From Acidimicrobiales bacterium (lineage in GTDB: Bacteria; Actinomycetota; Acidimicrobiia; Acidimicrobiales; JABEUL01): a stretch of DNA of 6,254 nt. Position 1 is the stretch's first letter, and every line of letters begins with the position of its first letter. A program made the translations under genes and the position numbers. The notes beneath the pieces were generated by a model. That model was not told where the DNA came from and searched no databases. It saw only the letters and a program-made list of their open reading frames with translations. The DNA lies in assembly GCA_027451605.1 (NCBI GenBank), contig DAIDJA010000113.1, positions 1 to 6,254 of the forward strand, written 5' to 3'. Positions 1 to 5,375 of the stretch are shown here, in pieces.

Positions 1-1175
1 GCAATCTCAAACGGCAGTTCTTGGCTGAAAAATTCAAATAAGTAACCCGAAAATGTTGGAGCAGCTGCCATCATCATCTGATTGGGAAGATTTGAAAGTG
101 CCATTACGCTGGCCCTTTCGGATTCGTCAGCCATGGAAACCACGAATGACTGTCGCAGGGGAAGTCCAATGCGCTGCACCATCATTCTTATAAGATAAAC
201 ACCTCCGGATATCAAAAAACTGGGAGCCAAAACCATTGGTATCAGAAGCACCGACTGAGCTGCACGTACAATTGTAACAACGTTAATAATCCCAATCTTT
301 TTTGCCAGATTTGCAGCCGACAGGGTTCCTACTATAGTAACTACGTTAATAATCGCAAATAGAATACCGATACTTTGCGGACCCACTCCGTATCTCTTAA
401 AAAACCAGTAACTTACAAATGGCCCGAATAACCCCACCGCAATTCCGTTTAAGCTGTTGGTAATCCAAAGCTTATACATAAGGGATTTTGACTTGACCGG
501 AAATTTAAGCTTAACCTTTTGGTTTTGCTTCCTAATTATTGCATCTTTATCTAGAAGCAAGGCAATCAACGATGCTGCCAATGCCGCCAAAAAAGCGATG
601 AAAAAAACAAAATGATAAAACCCCAGTTCGGTTGATTTACCGGTCTTATCCGAGGAAATAGTCAAGGTTAATAAACTGCCGATCATAGCACCGATTGATG
701 AAGCAAACCCCAACCGGCCAAAAATATTATTTCTAAATTCCGGTTTAGATTTTTCTAAAGCAAGAGCTGATTCTACGGTTTGATATGGGCCGACAGCTCC
801 GGCTCCCGCTCCTGCGCCCCTACCAAACGAGCCGATTATAGCCGCCAATATCAACAGGAATAAATTATGAGTCAAGAAAAAGACCAGAGACGCTGCGGCC
901 GTCAAGCCCGGAACCGCCACCATAAATACCTTTCGTCCAATTTGATCGGATAGGATACCTATAGTCGTGGAAAGCAGAGCGGAAAATATGCCGACTGACA
1001 AAAAGACCAACCCCAATTGAAGTGCGGACAATCCGTCGATCGTAAAGTATATCGCCACCACAATTCCGGCTAATGCCCGGTTTGTAGACATAAAAAGTCT
1101 TGCGATATAAATGATCTTAAGATCTTTATTCATCCAGGCGGGGAATATTAATCTCAAGATATTTCTTTTAGCCAT
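1..1175 (-). CDS. Major facilitator superfamily (MFS) transporter, partial (C-terminus beyond left edge)
   Basis: The frame is open from the ATG at 1175 to the window edge, giving 391 codons with no stop. It is an integral inner-membrane carrier: hydrophobic segments alternate with short charged loops. The MFS loop 2-3 signature is visible as GILSDQIGRK at residues 73-82. A Gly/Ala-rich stretch follows at about 118-130, a charged central linker at about 209-232, and the second bundle starts near 235. The start is well fixed because the in-frame codon directly before this ATG is the stop TAA; Met15 is an internal alternative. No good Shine-Dalgarno sits at normal spacing; the nearest purine run, GAAAGG, is about 17 bases upstream. 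MFS families of this size (about 400-430 residues) export drugs or move small solutes, but the substrate cannot be read here. It is divergent from the methyltransferase unit, across the decayed region. The family call is secure; the specificity is unknown. Confidence -1.
   Translation of the reverse strand, partial: MAKRNILRLIFPAWMNKDLKIIYIARLFMSTNRALAGIVVAIYFTIDGLSALQLGLVFLSVGIFSALLSTTIGILSDQIGRKVFMVAVPGLTAAASLVFFLTHNLFLLILAAIIGSFGRGAGAGAGAVGPYQTVESALALEKSKPEFRNNIFGRLGFASSIGAMIGSLLTLTISSDKTGKSTELGFYHFVFFIAFLAALAASLIALLLDKDAIIRKQNQKVKLKFPVKSKSLMYKLWITNSLNGIAVGLFGPFVSYWFFKRYGVGPQSIGILFAIINVVTIVGTLSAANLAKKIGIINVVTIVRAAQSVLLIPMVLAPSFLISGGVYLIRMMVQRIGLPLRQSFVVSMADESERASVMALSNLPNQMMMAAAPTFSGYLFEFFSQELPFEI
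267..353 (-). repeat. Internal duplication inside the MFS gene
   Basis: Two 24-base segments, 267-290 and 330-353, match at 21 of 24 positions, 63 bases apart. Both encode IINVVTIV, at residues 275-282 and 296-303. The spacing is a whole number of codons, so the frame is kept. It may be a small in-frame duplication or convergent membrane-helix sequence. Confidence -1.
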
Positions 1176-1499
1176 TTAGCTTGAATCCAATACCTTTCTA
1201 AGTTCAATAGAATTTTTGCAACATATGAAGTGTTTGAAATTAGAATTTAAATCATCAGACGAAGCTAATGAATCCCTGACTAGTTTACAATCCACCTTAA
1301 GTATGCCAATTTGCAAACAATCATTTCTTAAACAATTTTGCGGATCAAGATCTTCTGAAACGCTATTTAATTATAGCCAGCCACTTCCATGTACTTCTAT
1401 TGTAAAGTTTACTTTAAGCAAAAGTAATCGAGGCTTTTGAAACTGTAGCATCAAGGGCATTTGATCAACTCTGCTCTCGCAGCTCCCCCTAAGTTTTCC
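1176..1499 (-). pseudogene. Possible broken gene: frame interrupted by one stop, ending directly before the MFS ATG
   Basis: On the minus strand a single frame runs from just after a TAA at 1500-1502 down to a TAA at 1176-1178, with one internal TAA at 1371-1373. This gives 42 codons, a stop, then 64 codons. The first part contains KVNFTIEVHGSGWL, which has the alternating pattern of a beta-strand protein. The second part is rich in Asp, Leu, Cys and Ser. The terminal stop abuts the MFS ATG, which would suit translational coupling if the frame were ever translated. I recognise no family. Two open runs of this length in AT-rich DNA are only weak evidence. A plus-strand frame at 1216-1440 covers the same bases and looks even less protein-like, so this is a low-confidence call that may simply be non-coding. 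Confidence -1.
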
Positions 1500-1575
1500 T
1501 TATGTTATTAGCTGAAAAATAATTTGGAATCTGTTAAGTTTTTATTTATTTGATATGTTCTGCGAAGATGGGTAG

Positions 1576-1803
1576 TTAATTTAAAAAAAGGGGGGAATAC
1601 AGTTTGACCATTAAGCCTTTCTCTAAACTTTCGGCGTCATTAGTAATTTCTATAATTTTGGCAGTTACTTGTTTTTGGATACCGTTGTTGCTTTCATGAA
1701 CAATTCTCAAAAAATCTCCCGCCTCTTTAAATTTTAACGACGACGACAGTAATTTTGTCGTTACTCGAAATGTTATAAATGGCACCAATTCCACCGATCC
1801 CAT
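1576..1803 (-). CDS. Small hypothetical protein, 75 residues
   Basis: The frame from the ATG at 1803 to the stop at 1576-1578 encodes 75 residues. It starts MGSVELVPFITFRVTTKLL, with a charged middle (KFKEAGDFLRIVHE, then KIIEITNDAESLEKGLMVKL) and an odd hydrophobic tail, LYSPLFLN. The composition looks like a genuine soluble alpha/beta protein, with no signal peptide or membrane helix. I do not recognise the family. There is no Shine-Dalgarno, but a promoter-like pair lies just upstream and would start the transcript almost at the ATG. The tail is encoded just after a GGGGGG run, a place where a one-base slip could have changed the natural C-terminus. It could be an intact small gene of the toxin-antitoxin type, or the end of a larger broken gene: the BrnT-like remnant lies directly upstream in another frame and overlaps its start. 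Confidence -1.
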   Translation of the reverse strand: MGSVELVPFITFRVTTKLLSSSLKFKEAGDFLRIVHESNNGIQKQVTAKIIEITNDAESLEKGLMVKLYSPLFLN

Positions 1804-1932
1804 ATTGTATCCAATTGTAACTTTTTATATGCATACTTCAAAATCGACGCTAATATTTTCTCAAAGCCAATTCCTCGTTCATCTTTCAATATTCTATTTT
1901 TCTTCGTTTCAGTCAAAGAAATTCATATTCAT
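1773..1932 (-). pseudogene. BrnT-like toxin remnant (stop codon and frameshift)
   Basis: From the ATG at 1932 the minus strand reads MNMNFFD, then TGA at 1909-1911, then NEEK. After a one-base shift it continues NRILKDERGIGFEKILASI and runs to a stop at 1773-1775. Joined, this follows the start of BrnT-like ribonuclease toxins, roughly FDWNxEKNxxLKxERGISFEDI. The TGA falls exactly where the conserved Trp (TGG) belongs. The shift falls in a run of five A near 1895-1900; one more A would restore EEKNRIL. After about residue 30 the match fades and the later LVPF-type core of the family is not recognisable in this frame. No antitoxin gene is visible beside it. I see a dead toxin gene rather than a regulated short product; the family assignment is by eye and moderate. 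Confidence -1.
1814..1841 (-). promoter_or_regulatory. Putative promoter for the 75-residue frame, near-leaderless
   Basis: On the minus strand TTGAAG (1841-1836) is followed after 16 bases by TACAAT (1819-1814), matching the -35 and -10 consensus at 4 and 5 of 6 positions. Transcription would start about 4 bases before the ATG at 1803, leaving no room for a ribosome binding site. Leaderless mRNAs are common in Actinobacteria. A second TACAAT lies at 1809-1804. The region is AT-rich, so a chance match is possible. Confidence -1.
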
Positions 1933-2168
1933 ATCGAATTGCAAAACTTATGATATGTGATAAGAGTTAGATTCGATCAATTCCGTGAAAGGTTGAAAAA
2001 CGTGCGCTTTTAGCTTTGAAATTTCCCAGTTTCATCGCTCTATTCGACTTACAACGAGATCACAAGCCGAAGTTCATTGTTTCAAATACAACCGCGCCGC
2101 AAAGTCAATGGCCAAGAATTCGTTCACAATTTAGGTTCCAAGCTATATCTTGTTCCGTTATGAGAGAA
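1933..2168. other. Gap between mazF and the BrnT-like remnant; no gene recognised
   Basis: Neither strand holds a frame that I recognise. Plus-strand codons stay open for about 55 positions before a TGA at about 2160, and minus-strand runs are broken by stops, so decayed coding DNA is possible. The only structured element is the near-palindrome at 1947-1964. No terminator with a T-run is visible after mazF. Confidence -1.
1947..1964. repeat. 18-base near-palindrome, with a partial copy at 3490-3507
   Basis: CTTATGATATGTGATAAG has 5-base perfect outer arms (CTTAT/ATAAG). It lies 14 bases upstream of the BrnT-like ATG, where an operator or -10 box would sit; the minus strand contains TATCAT. 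A related 18-mer, 15 of 18 identical, lies at 3490-3507, 19 bases upstream of the tnpA ATG. A shared promoter or operator is possible, and so is AT-rich coincidence. Confidence -1.
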
Positions 2169-2519
2169 TTACTGTAAATCTAAGTGAAGGAGTATGGCCT
2201 TTTCCAATTGTTTCATTGTATGTTGCGAAACTCTTCCCACCGTGTCGCCGATTCTATTGACCGAAACCGCTCTAATCTGTTCCGCCTGTGCCTTGGAGTC
2301 GTTTCGCAAACCAGTTTCAGAAGATAAAAGCAATACTTGAAATGGATAGATACGCACTGTTGACTTTGTAACGGGAACCACTGTAATAACACCTCTGCCT
2401 GTTTGGGCTGCAGATTGATTCGCAGCGTCATTACTGACGATAATTGCCGGTCGAACTTTGTTAGCGTCAGAGCCTTCAATTGGATCAAAATTTACAATTA
2501 CTAAGTCACCCCTATTCAT
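2169..2519 (-). CDS. mazF: MazF/PemK-family endoribonuclease toxin
   Basis: A 116-residue protein with the full MazF fold pattern: RGDLVIVNFDPIEGSDANK at residues 3-21, the family hallmark KVRPAIIVSND at 21-31, and VITVVPVT at 44-51. Family knowledge points to Arg23 of the RP motif and Thr51 as the catalytic pair, and both are present. The later KAQAEQIRAVSV segment (76-87) is also typical, as is the length of 110-120 residues. MazF toxins cut mRNA at short recognition sequences and halt translation when their antitoxin is degraded. The ATG overlaps the end of the antitoxin gene by 8 bases, so translation is probably coupled. It is the only accessory function between the transporter and methyltransferase genes that appears whole, with no frameshift or missing key residue. 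The cut-site specificity cannot be predicted. Confidence -1.
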   Translation of the reverse strand: MNRGDLVIVNFDPIEGSDANKVRPAIIVSNDAANQSAAQTGRGVITVVPVTKSTVRIYPFQVLLLSSETGLRNDSKAQAEQIRAVSVNRIGDTVGRVSQHTMKQLEKAILLHLDLQ

Positions 2520-2739
2520 CTAATTCCAATCCATCAGCAGTCGTTGATTCCCAAACTGTCTCAATGCATTCGCCCTCGGATTCCATAAAGGCACTTTTAT
2601 AATAATCGACAAGTTGTGCAGTCCGTAATTTTGAAACTGCTAGATGAATAGAAGCAGACCTAGAGGCAATTCCATTTTTTTTAGAATACTCGTCTAAAAA
2701 TGCTACATCATCTTCCGGTAAATTAATACTCACCTTCAT
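2512..2739 (-). CDS. mazE: MazE-family ribbon-helix-helix antitoxin
   Basis: A 75-residue protein. Residues 1-40 fit a ribbon-helix-helix DNA-binding domain: the strand MKVSINLPEDD, then a helix with FLDEYSKKNG, then SRSASIHLAVSKLR. The C-terminal half (about 41-75) is acidic, includes Trp63 and ends GLELDE, as expected for a flexible tail that wraps and inhibits MazF. It is the first gene of a two-gene unit, overlapping the toxin by 8 bases. The start is supported by the family pattern MKVSxxLPEDD, and an AGGA lies upstream. By analogy with other MazEF systems, antitoxin and toxin-antitoxin complex should repress their own promoter; a 26-base imperfect palindrome covers the start codon. The role is secure from sequence pattern plus toxin linkage. 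Confidence -1.
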   Translation of the reverse strand: MKVSINLPEDDVAFLDEYSKKNGIASRSASIHLAVSKLRTAQLVDYYKSAFMESEGECIETVWESTTADGLELDE

Positions 2740-2777
2740 ACTACTATCCTACTATAAGTATGACTAGGAATACTCAA
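2737..2777 (-). promoter_or_regulatory. Putative mazEF promoter and operator palindrome
   Basis: Bases 2737-2762 form an imperfect palindrome with perfect 6-base outer arms (CATACT/AGTATG), one arm containing the mazE ATG. On the minus strand TTGAGT (2777-2772) and TATAGT (2756-2751) stand 15 bases apart, slightly short for a promoter. If these are used, repressor binding at the palindrome would cover both the -10 box and the start codon, and the transcript would be nearly leaderless. An AGGA at about 2746-2749 could serve as ribosome binding site only if transcription begins further upstream. Confidence -1.
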
Positions 2778-2930
2778 TATTGTATTACTGAGATTGTCGC
2801 ATCCAACATGTCAGTGTTTAGCTGGGCGGAATCTAATCCGGCAAGACCGGTGTCGGTAAGACATACTTGCTGTAATAAAGTAGATTTGCCAAATTGATGC
2901 GGACCGGTTGCCATAACATTGACGCACACA
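2774..2930 (-). pseudogene. Orphan Walker A (P-loop NTPase) fragment
   Basis: The minus strand reads CVNVMATGPHQFGKSTLLQQV and about 29 further codons to a TGA at 2774-2776. GPHQFGKS (2905-2882) is a Walker A motif of the GxxxxGK[ST] form, preceded by the hydrophobic strand expected of a P-loop ATPase. The Gly-Pro-x-Gln-x-Gly-Lys pattern is closest to the AAA_14/DUF4143 type of ATPase. No Walker B or downstream domain follows: the frame stops about 35 bases before mazE. It has no start of its own and is continuous in frame with the tnpB remnant upstream, so it looks like a gene fragment joined by recombination. The P-loop is clear; the family is a guess. Confidence -1.
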
Positions 2931-3325
2931 CTTCCGATCTTTTCTAATTAGACGTGTGTTTCTGTTACTTTCGGTTTCCGGGGATCATGATGGAAACTCG
3001 GTTTTGTCTTGTACTTAGACGTAAATATAGGTAGTTCCTTATGACCTTTGAAGAAGTTTTTAATAGTAATTGAACAACCTTTAATGACTTGTTTCGTGAT
3101 GTTATTGCTGTACTGATTGATTGAGCCACACAAACACTATTTTCTTAAGTTGTATCAATTGCTTTCTTACTCAGCACCAAACAAGAATTTTCCAGTCTCG
3201 GCGTAATATGCCTTTTCTTTGGCAAGAGCCCAATTGTAGGCCCAACTTGCCGTTCCCGCTGACTGAACTGGAAGGGAATGTTGCTTGTTATTCGGTACCA
3301 GTTCAAATTTGAAGGTTTTAATCAT
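2931..3325 (-). pseudogene. tnpB: tnpB remnant (OrfB, IS607/IS605 type), N-terminal part only, frameshifted
   Basis: From the ATG at 3325 the minus strand reads MIKTFKFELVPN, then SWAYNWALAKEKAYYAETGKF, the typical N-terminal helix-turn-helix region of TnpB. A stop follows at about 3167. Homology appears to move through the other frames (LSKK, then QLIQLKKIVFVWLNQSVQQ) and resumes in the 3133-2948 frame with IKNFFKGHKELPIFTSKYK and DPRKPKVTETHV. A TAA at 2948-2950 stands where an Arg is usual, followed by LEKIGSV. TnpB is an RNA-guided nuclease of about 370-420 residues. Here only the first 130 or so positions remain, and the RuvC catalytic and zinc-finger parts are gone, so it cannot cut DNA. 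No guide-RNA (omega RNA) region survives, since that normally lies at the lost 3' end. The ATG overlaps the tnpA stop by 8 bases (ATGATTAA), the usual arrangement in such elements. Confidence -1.
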
Positions 3326-3470
3326 CAGAAGCCAACTCCTTACAATAATAACGGTAGCCATTCATTCCCTTGTGATGCGGAATCAAAACCCCACGTTTAT
3401 CGGGGTTTCGCAATGTCTGGGGTGTTTTGTTAGCCATCTGCGCAAATTCGTAAATCGTGTAATATTTCAT
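3318..3470 (-). pseudogene. tnpA: Truncated IS607-type tnpA: MerR-like helix-turn-helix only
   Basis: The frame from the ATG at 3470 encodes 50 residues: MKYYTIYEFAQMANKTPQTL, then RNPDKRGVLIPHHKG, NGYRYY and the end CKELASDD. This is the N-terminal MerR-like DNA-binding domain of IS607 serine transposases, where the family reads roughly PQTLRNWDxxGxLxPhhxxxNGYRYY. Full-length proteins are about 190-220 residues; the entire serine recombinase domain is missing. The stop nevertheless overlaps the tnpB ATG as in intact elements, which suggests an internal deletion joining the domain to the gene's last codons. The usual Trp of RNWD is Pro here, a change in a conserved position. The product could still bind DNA but cannot catalyse strand exchange. 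An in-frame ATG also exists 7 codons upstream, but MKYY is the family start. Confidence -1.
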
Positions 3471-3850
3471 GATTTCATCACCCGATAACATTATGATATG
3501 TCATTAGGATGTAGTAAATAGTTATAGATTATTCGATTCACGTATTGTGCCAATTAATTGTCTCACCTCTCAGTGGTATTCTTTTACGCAGAGTAAACTT
3601 ATACATTAAAATTGACTTCGACACGATAAGCATAAAAGCGACTTATTAATATCGATATCGTTCTTTTGAATATATTAAAAAGGTCTTTAGATTTTTACCT
3701 TTAAAATTATGGTGATATTTTCTGAAATGATAATAGTTATTTGTTGACGAAACACCTCTACTGTAGTTTGAAACAACAGAAGCACTTGGTATCATTCGAG
3801 TATATTTTTGATCGAAATTTTTTGATTAAAGGCCAACGGAAAGTTAAACA
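3471..3850. other. 380-base AT-rich intergenic region before the methyltransferase
   Basis: No gene is recognisable on either strand; a 222-base minus-strand frame at 3758-3979 is a shadow of the methyltransferase. Visible elements are the 18-mer at 3490-3507, the 10-base palindrome ATATCGATAT at 3649-3658, and a promoter-like pair at 3768-3795. GGAAAG at 3838-3843 is a fair ribosome binding site, 7 bases before the ATG at 3851. Confidence -1.
3768..3795 (+). promoter_or_regulatory. Putative sigma-70 type promoter for the methyltransferase unit
   Basis: TTGAAA (3768-3773) and TATCAT (3790-3795) are 16 bases apart; each matches the -35 or -10 consensus at 5 of 6 positions. The start point would be near 3802, giving a leader of about 50 bases with GGAAAG at 3838-3843 as ribosome binding site. 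It is the best promoter match noticed in this intergenic region. Confidence -1.
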
Positions 3851-4492
3851 ATGGAATTCATAGATCCAGAAATTGAAAAATATGCATCGGAAAACTCTAC
3901 CGTAGAAGATCCGTTCCTGAAAGACGTAGCTAAAATAACCCGAGAAAAGCTCGATGCTCCTTCGATGATGGTGGGACACCTTGAAGGAATGTTCTTGGAA
4001 ATGCTCGTATTTGCACTTTCTCCGAACAGGGTATTGGAAATAGGGACCTTCTCCGGCTACTCTTCCATTTCGATGGCAAAAGCCTTGAAACCCGGAGCGG
4101 TAATCGATACTTTAGACTTTGATGAAAAGCACATCCACTATGCCAAAAAACATATTAAAGAGGCCGGATTGGAACATGTAATATTCATACATGAAGGTGA
4201 TGCCAGAACCACAATACAAAACCTAACGGGACCCTACGACTTTATTTTTATTGATGCAGATAAATCAAGCTATGAACATTACTTAAATCATTCCCTTAAA
4301 TTACTGTCTCAGAATGGAATAATTGCGGTGGATAATACCCTGTGGTCCAAAAGAGTTTTAGACCCTAATGACAATACCGAAGATACAGTGGCTCTACGAA
4401 AATTTAATCAAAAAGTCGCGGAAAATCCTAACCTCAGAGCCGTGATAACAACGGTAAGAGACGGGGTAACCTTAATTAGAAAAGTTAATTAA
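3851..4492 (+). CDS. SAM-dependent O-methyltransferase (Methyltransf_3 / caffeoyl-CoA OMT-like family)
   Basis: A 213-residue cytoplasmic enzyme, full length for the family (about 200-230). The SAM-binding motif I is VLEIGTFSGYSS at residues 61-72. The acidic end of the second strand is DTLDFDE (86-92), which should hold the SAM ribose. HEGDAR at 114-119 is followed by DFIFIDADK at 130-138 and AVDNTLW at 159-165. In cation-dependent members Asp135, Asp161 and Asn162 bind Mg2+ or Ca2+, and all three are present. Family members transfer a methyl group from SAM to a catechol-type hydroxyl; bacterial members (COG4122) act on varied small phenolics or nucleoside-like substrates, so the acceptor here is unknown. 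The start has a GGAAAG ribosome binding site 7 bases upstream. The next gene begins 7 bases after the stop, so the two are probably one transcript. Confidence -1.
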   Translation: MEFIDPEIEKYASENSTVEDPFLKDVAKITREKLDAPSMMVGHLEGMFLEMLVFALSPNRVLEIGTFSGYSSISMAKALKPGAVIDTLDFDEKHIHYAKKHIKEAGLEHVIFIHEGDARTTIQNLTGPYDFIFIDADKSSYEHYLNHSLKLLSQNGIIAVDNTLWSKRVLDPNDNTEDTVALRKFNQKVAENPNLRAVITTVRDGVTLIRKVN

Positions 4493-4499
4493 AAAAATA

Positions 4500-5375
4500 A
4501 TGATCGACTATCACCTACACCTGTGGGAACATCCTAATAAAGCAACTCAATTCACCTTGGAGACTCTGGCAGAATACTGTCGGAAAGCCGAATCTATGGG
4601 TTTAAAACAAATTGCTGTCACCGAACATTTTCACAGGTTTACTCAATCCAAACAGTGGCTTGGAAAATTTTGGACAAAATTTGATGATCACGAACTCTAT
4701 GAATCCATGGAGGCGTATTTTGACCACCACGCAACTTACGATATTGAAGAATATATAAGTATTGCTTTATTGGCCAAAGAGTCCGGACTTCCTATCGTTG
4801 TAGGTTTGGAGATGGACTATTTCAAAGACAATATGGAATTCTTAAACGATAAGCTGCGGCAGTATCCTTTTGACGTAATTCTAGGATCCGTGCACTGGTT
4901 AAAGAATTGGAGATTCGATGATCTTTATGATACTGTTTCAATGAAAGTATGGGATTCAACTGATCTGGAAAACATATGGGCTGAATACTCATACCACATG
5001 GAAGAATTGGCATCGGCCAACTCCTGCGATGTACTTGCGCATCCTGATTTAATAAAGGTCAATTCCAATCTGCTTAAAGATACCGGTTTAATAAACGAAT
5101 TCAATTTGAGAATCGCCGAAAGTGCAAATAGGTTTGATTTGGCTGCCGAAGTATCGTCAGCAGGTTATCGAAAGCCGATTAAAGAACAGTATCCCTCACA
5201 TGATTTATTACAATTGTTTTTAGCAAAAGATGTCCCGATTACCACAGCTTCAGATGCACACAAAATCTCCGATATTGGCTATAGATTCGATTCCATTATG
5301 GCTTTAATCAAAGAATTCAACGTCAACAAACTGGCGACATTCAATCAAAGAATGAGAAGCTACATAGACTTATAG
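4500..5375 (+). CDS. PHP-family phosphoesterase, histidinol-phosphatase (HisJ/HisK)-like
   Basis: A 291-residue protein with the complete metal-ligand set of the PHP superfamily: DYHLHL at residues 3-8 (His5, His7), TEHF at 41-44 (Glu42, His43), GLEMD at 102-106 (Glu104), GSVHW at 129-133 (His132), LAHPD at 179-183 (His181, Asp183) and TASDAH at 249-254 (Asp252, His254). The order, the spacing and the size (250-300 residues) fit HisJ/HisK-type histidinol-phosphatases, which hydrolyse L-histidinol phosphate with a trinuclear metal centre. No other his gene is in view, so a different phosphate ester is equally possible. An insertion rich in aromatic residues, about 45-85, lies between the second and third motifs. 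The ATG is 7 bases after the methyltransferase stop, preceded only by an A-run, so translation may depend on coupling. The superfamily is sure; the substrate is not. Confidence -1.
   Translation: MIDYHLHLWEHPNKATQFTLETLAEYCRKAESMGLKQIAVTEHFHRFTQSKQWLGKFWTKFDDHELYESMEAYFDHHATYDIEEYISIALLAKESGLPIVVGLEMDYFKDNMEFLNDKLRQYPFDVILGSVHWLKNWRFDDLYDTVSMKVWDSTDLENIWAEYSYHMEELASANSCDVLAHPDLIKVNSNLLKDTGLINEFNLRIAESANRFDLAAEVSSAGYRKPIKEQYPSHDLLQLFLAKDVPITTASDAHKISDIGYRFDSIMALIKEFNVNKLATFNQRMRSYIDL

Larger units (their letters stand above)
2931..3470 (-). mobile_element. Decayed IS607-family insertion sequence
   Basis: The tnpA helix-turn-helix remnant and the overlapping tnpB remnant, in that order on one strand, define an IS607-type element rather than IS605, whose TnpA is a Y1 HUH enzyme. 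Neither end can be fixed: IS607 elements lack terminal inverted repeats and make no target duplication, and the right side is replaced by the P-loop fragment. About 0.5 kb remains of the usual 1.7-2.0 kb. Confidence -1.

Noticed and set aside
1216..1440. Plus-strand frame of 74 codons.
   Set aside because: Composition is Ser/Leu-rich and low in structure, no ribosome binding site or family pattern is visible, and it lies opposite another weak frame.
2213..2488. Alternative 91-codon minus-strand frame inside mazF.
   Set aside because: It overlaps mazF in another frame; the mazF frame carries all family motifs.
2921..2960. Resemblance to sequencing-adapter sequence (CTTCCGATCT and AGACGTGTG close together).
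   Set aside because: On the minus strand these bases encode THV and LEKIGSV, which continue the TnpB remnant naturally, so the match is probably chance. Reads across the junction would settle it.
3386..3408. Hairpin AAACCCC/GGGGTTT with a 9-base loop, as a rho-independent terminator.
   Set aside because: It lies inside the tnpA coding remnant (RNPDKRGV) and lacks a real T-run, so coding sequence explains it better, although a recent role cannot be excluded.
3121..3488. Plus-strand frames at 3121-3312 and 3285-3488.
   Set aside because: They lie antisense to clearly recognisable tnpA and tnpB segments, so they are shadows.
3758..3979. Minus-strand 73-codon frame across the methyltransferase start.
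   Set aside because: Cys/Phe-rich antisense shadow of a well-supported gene.
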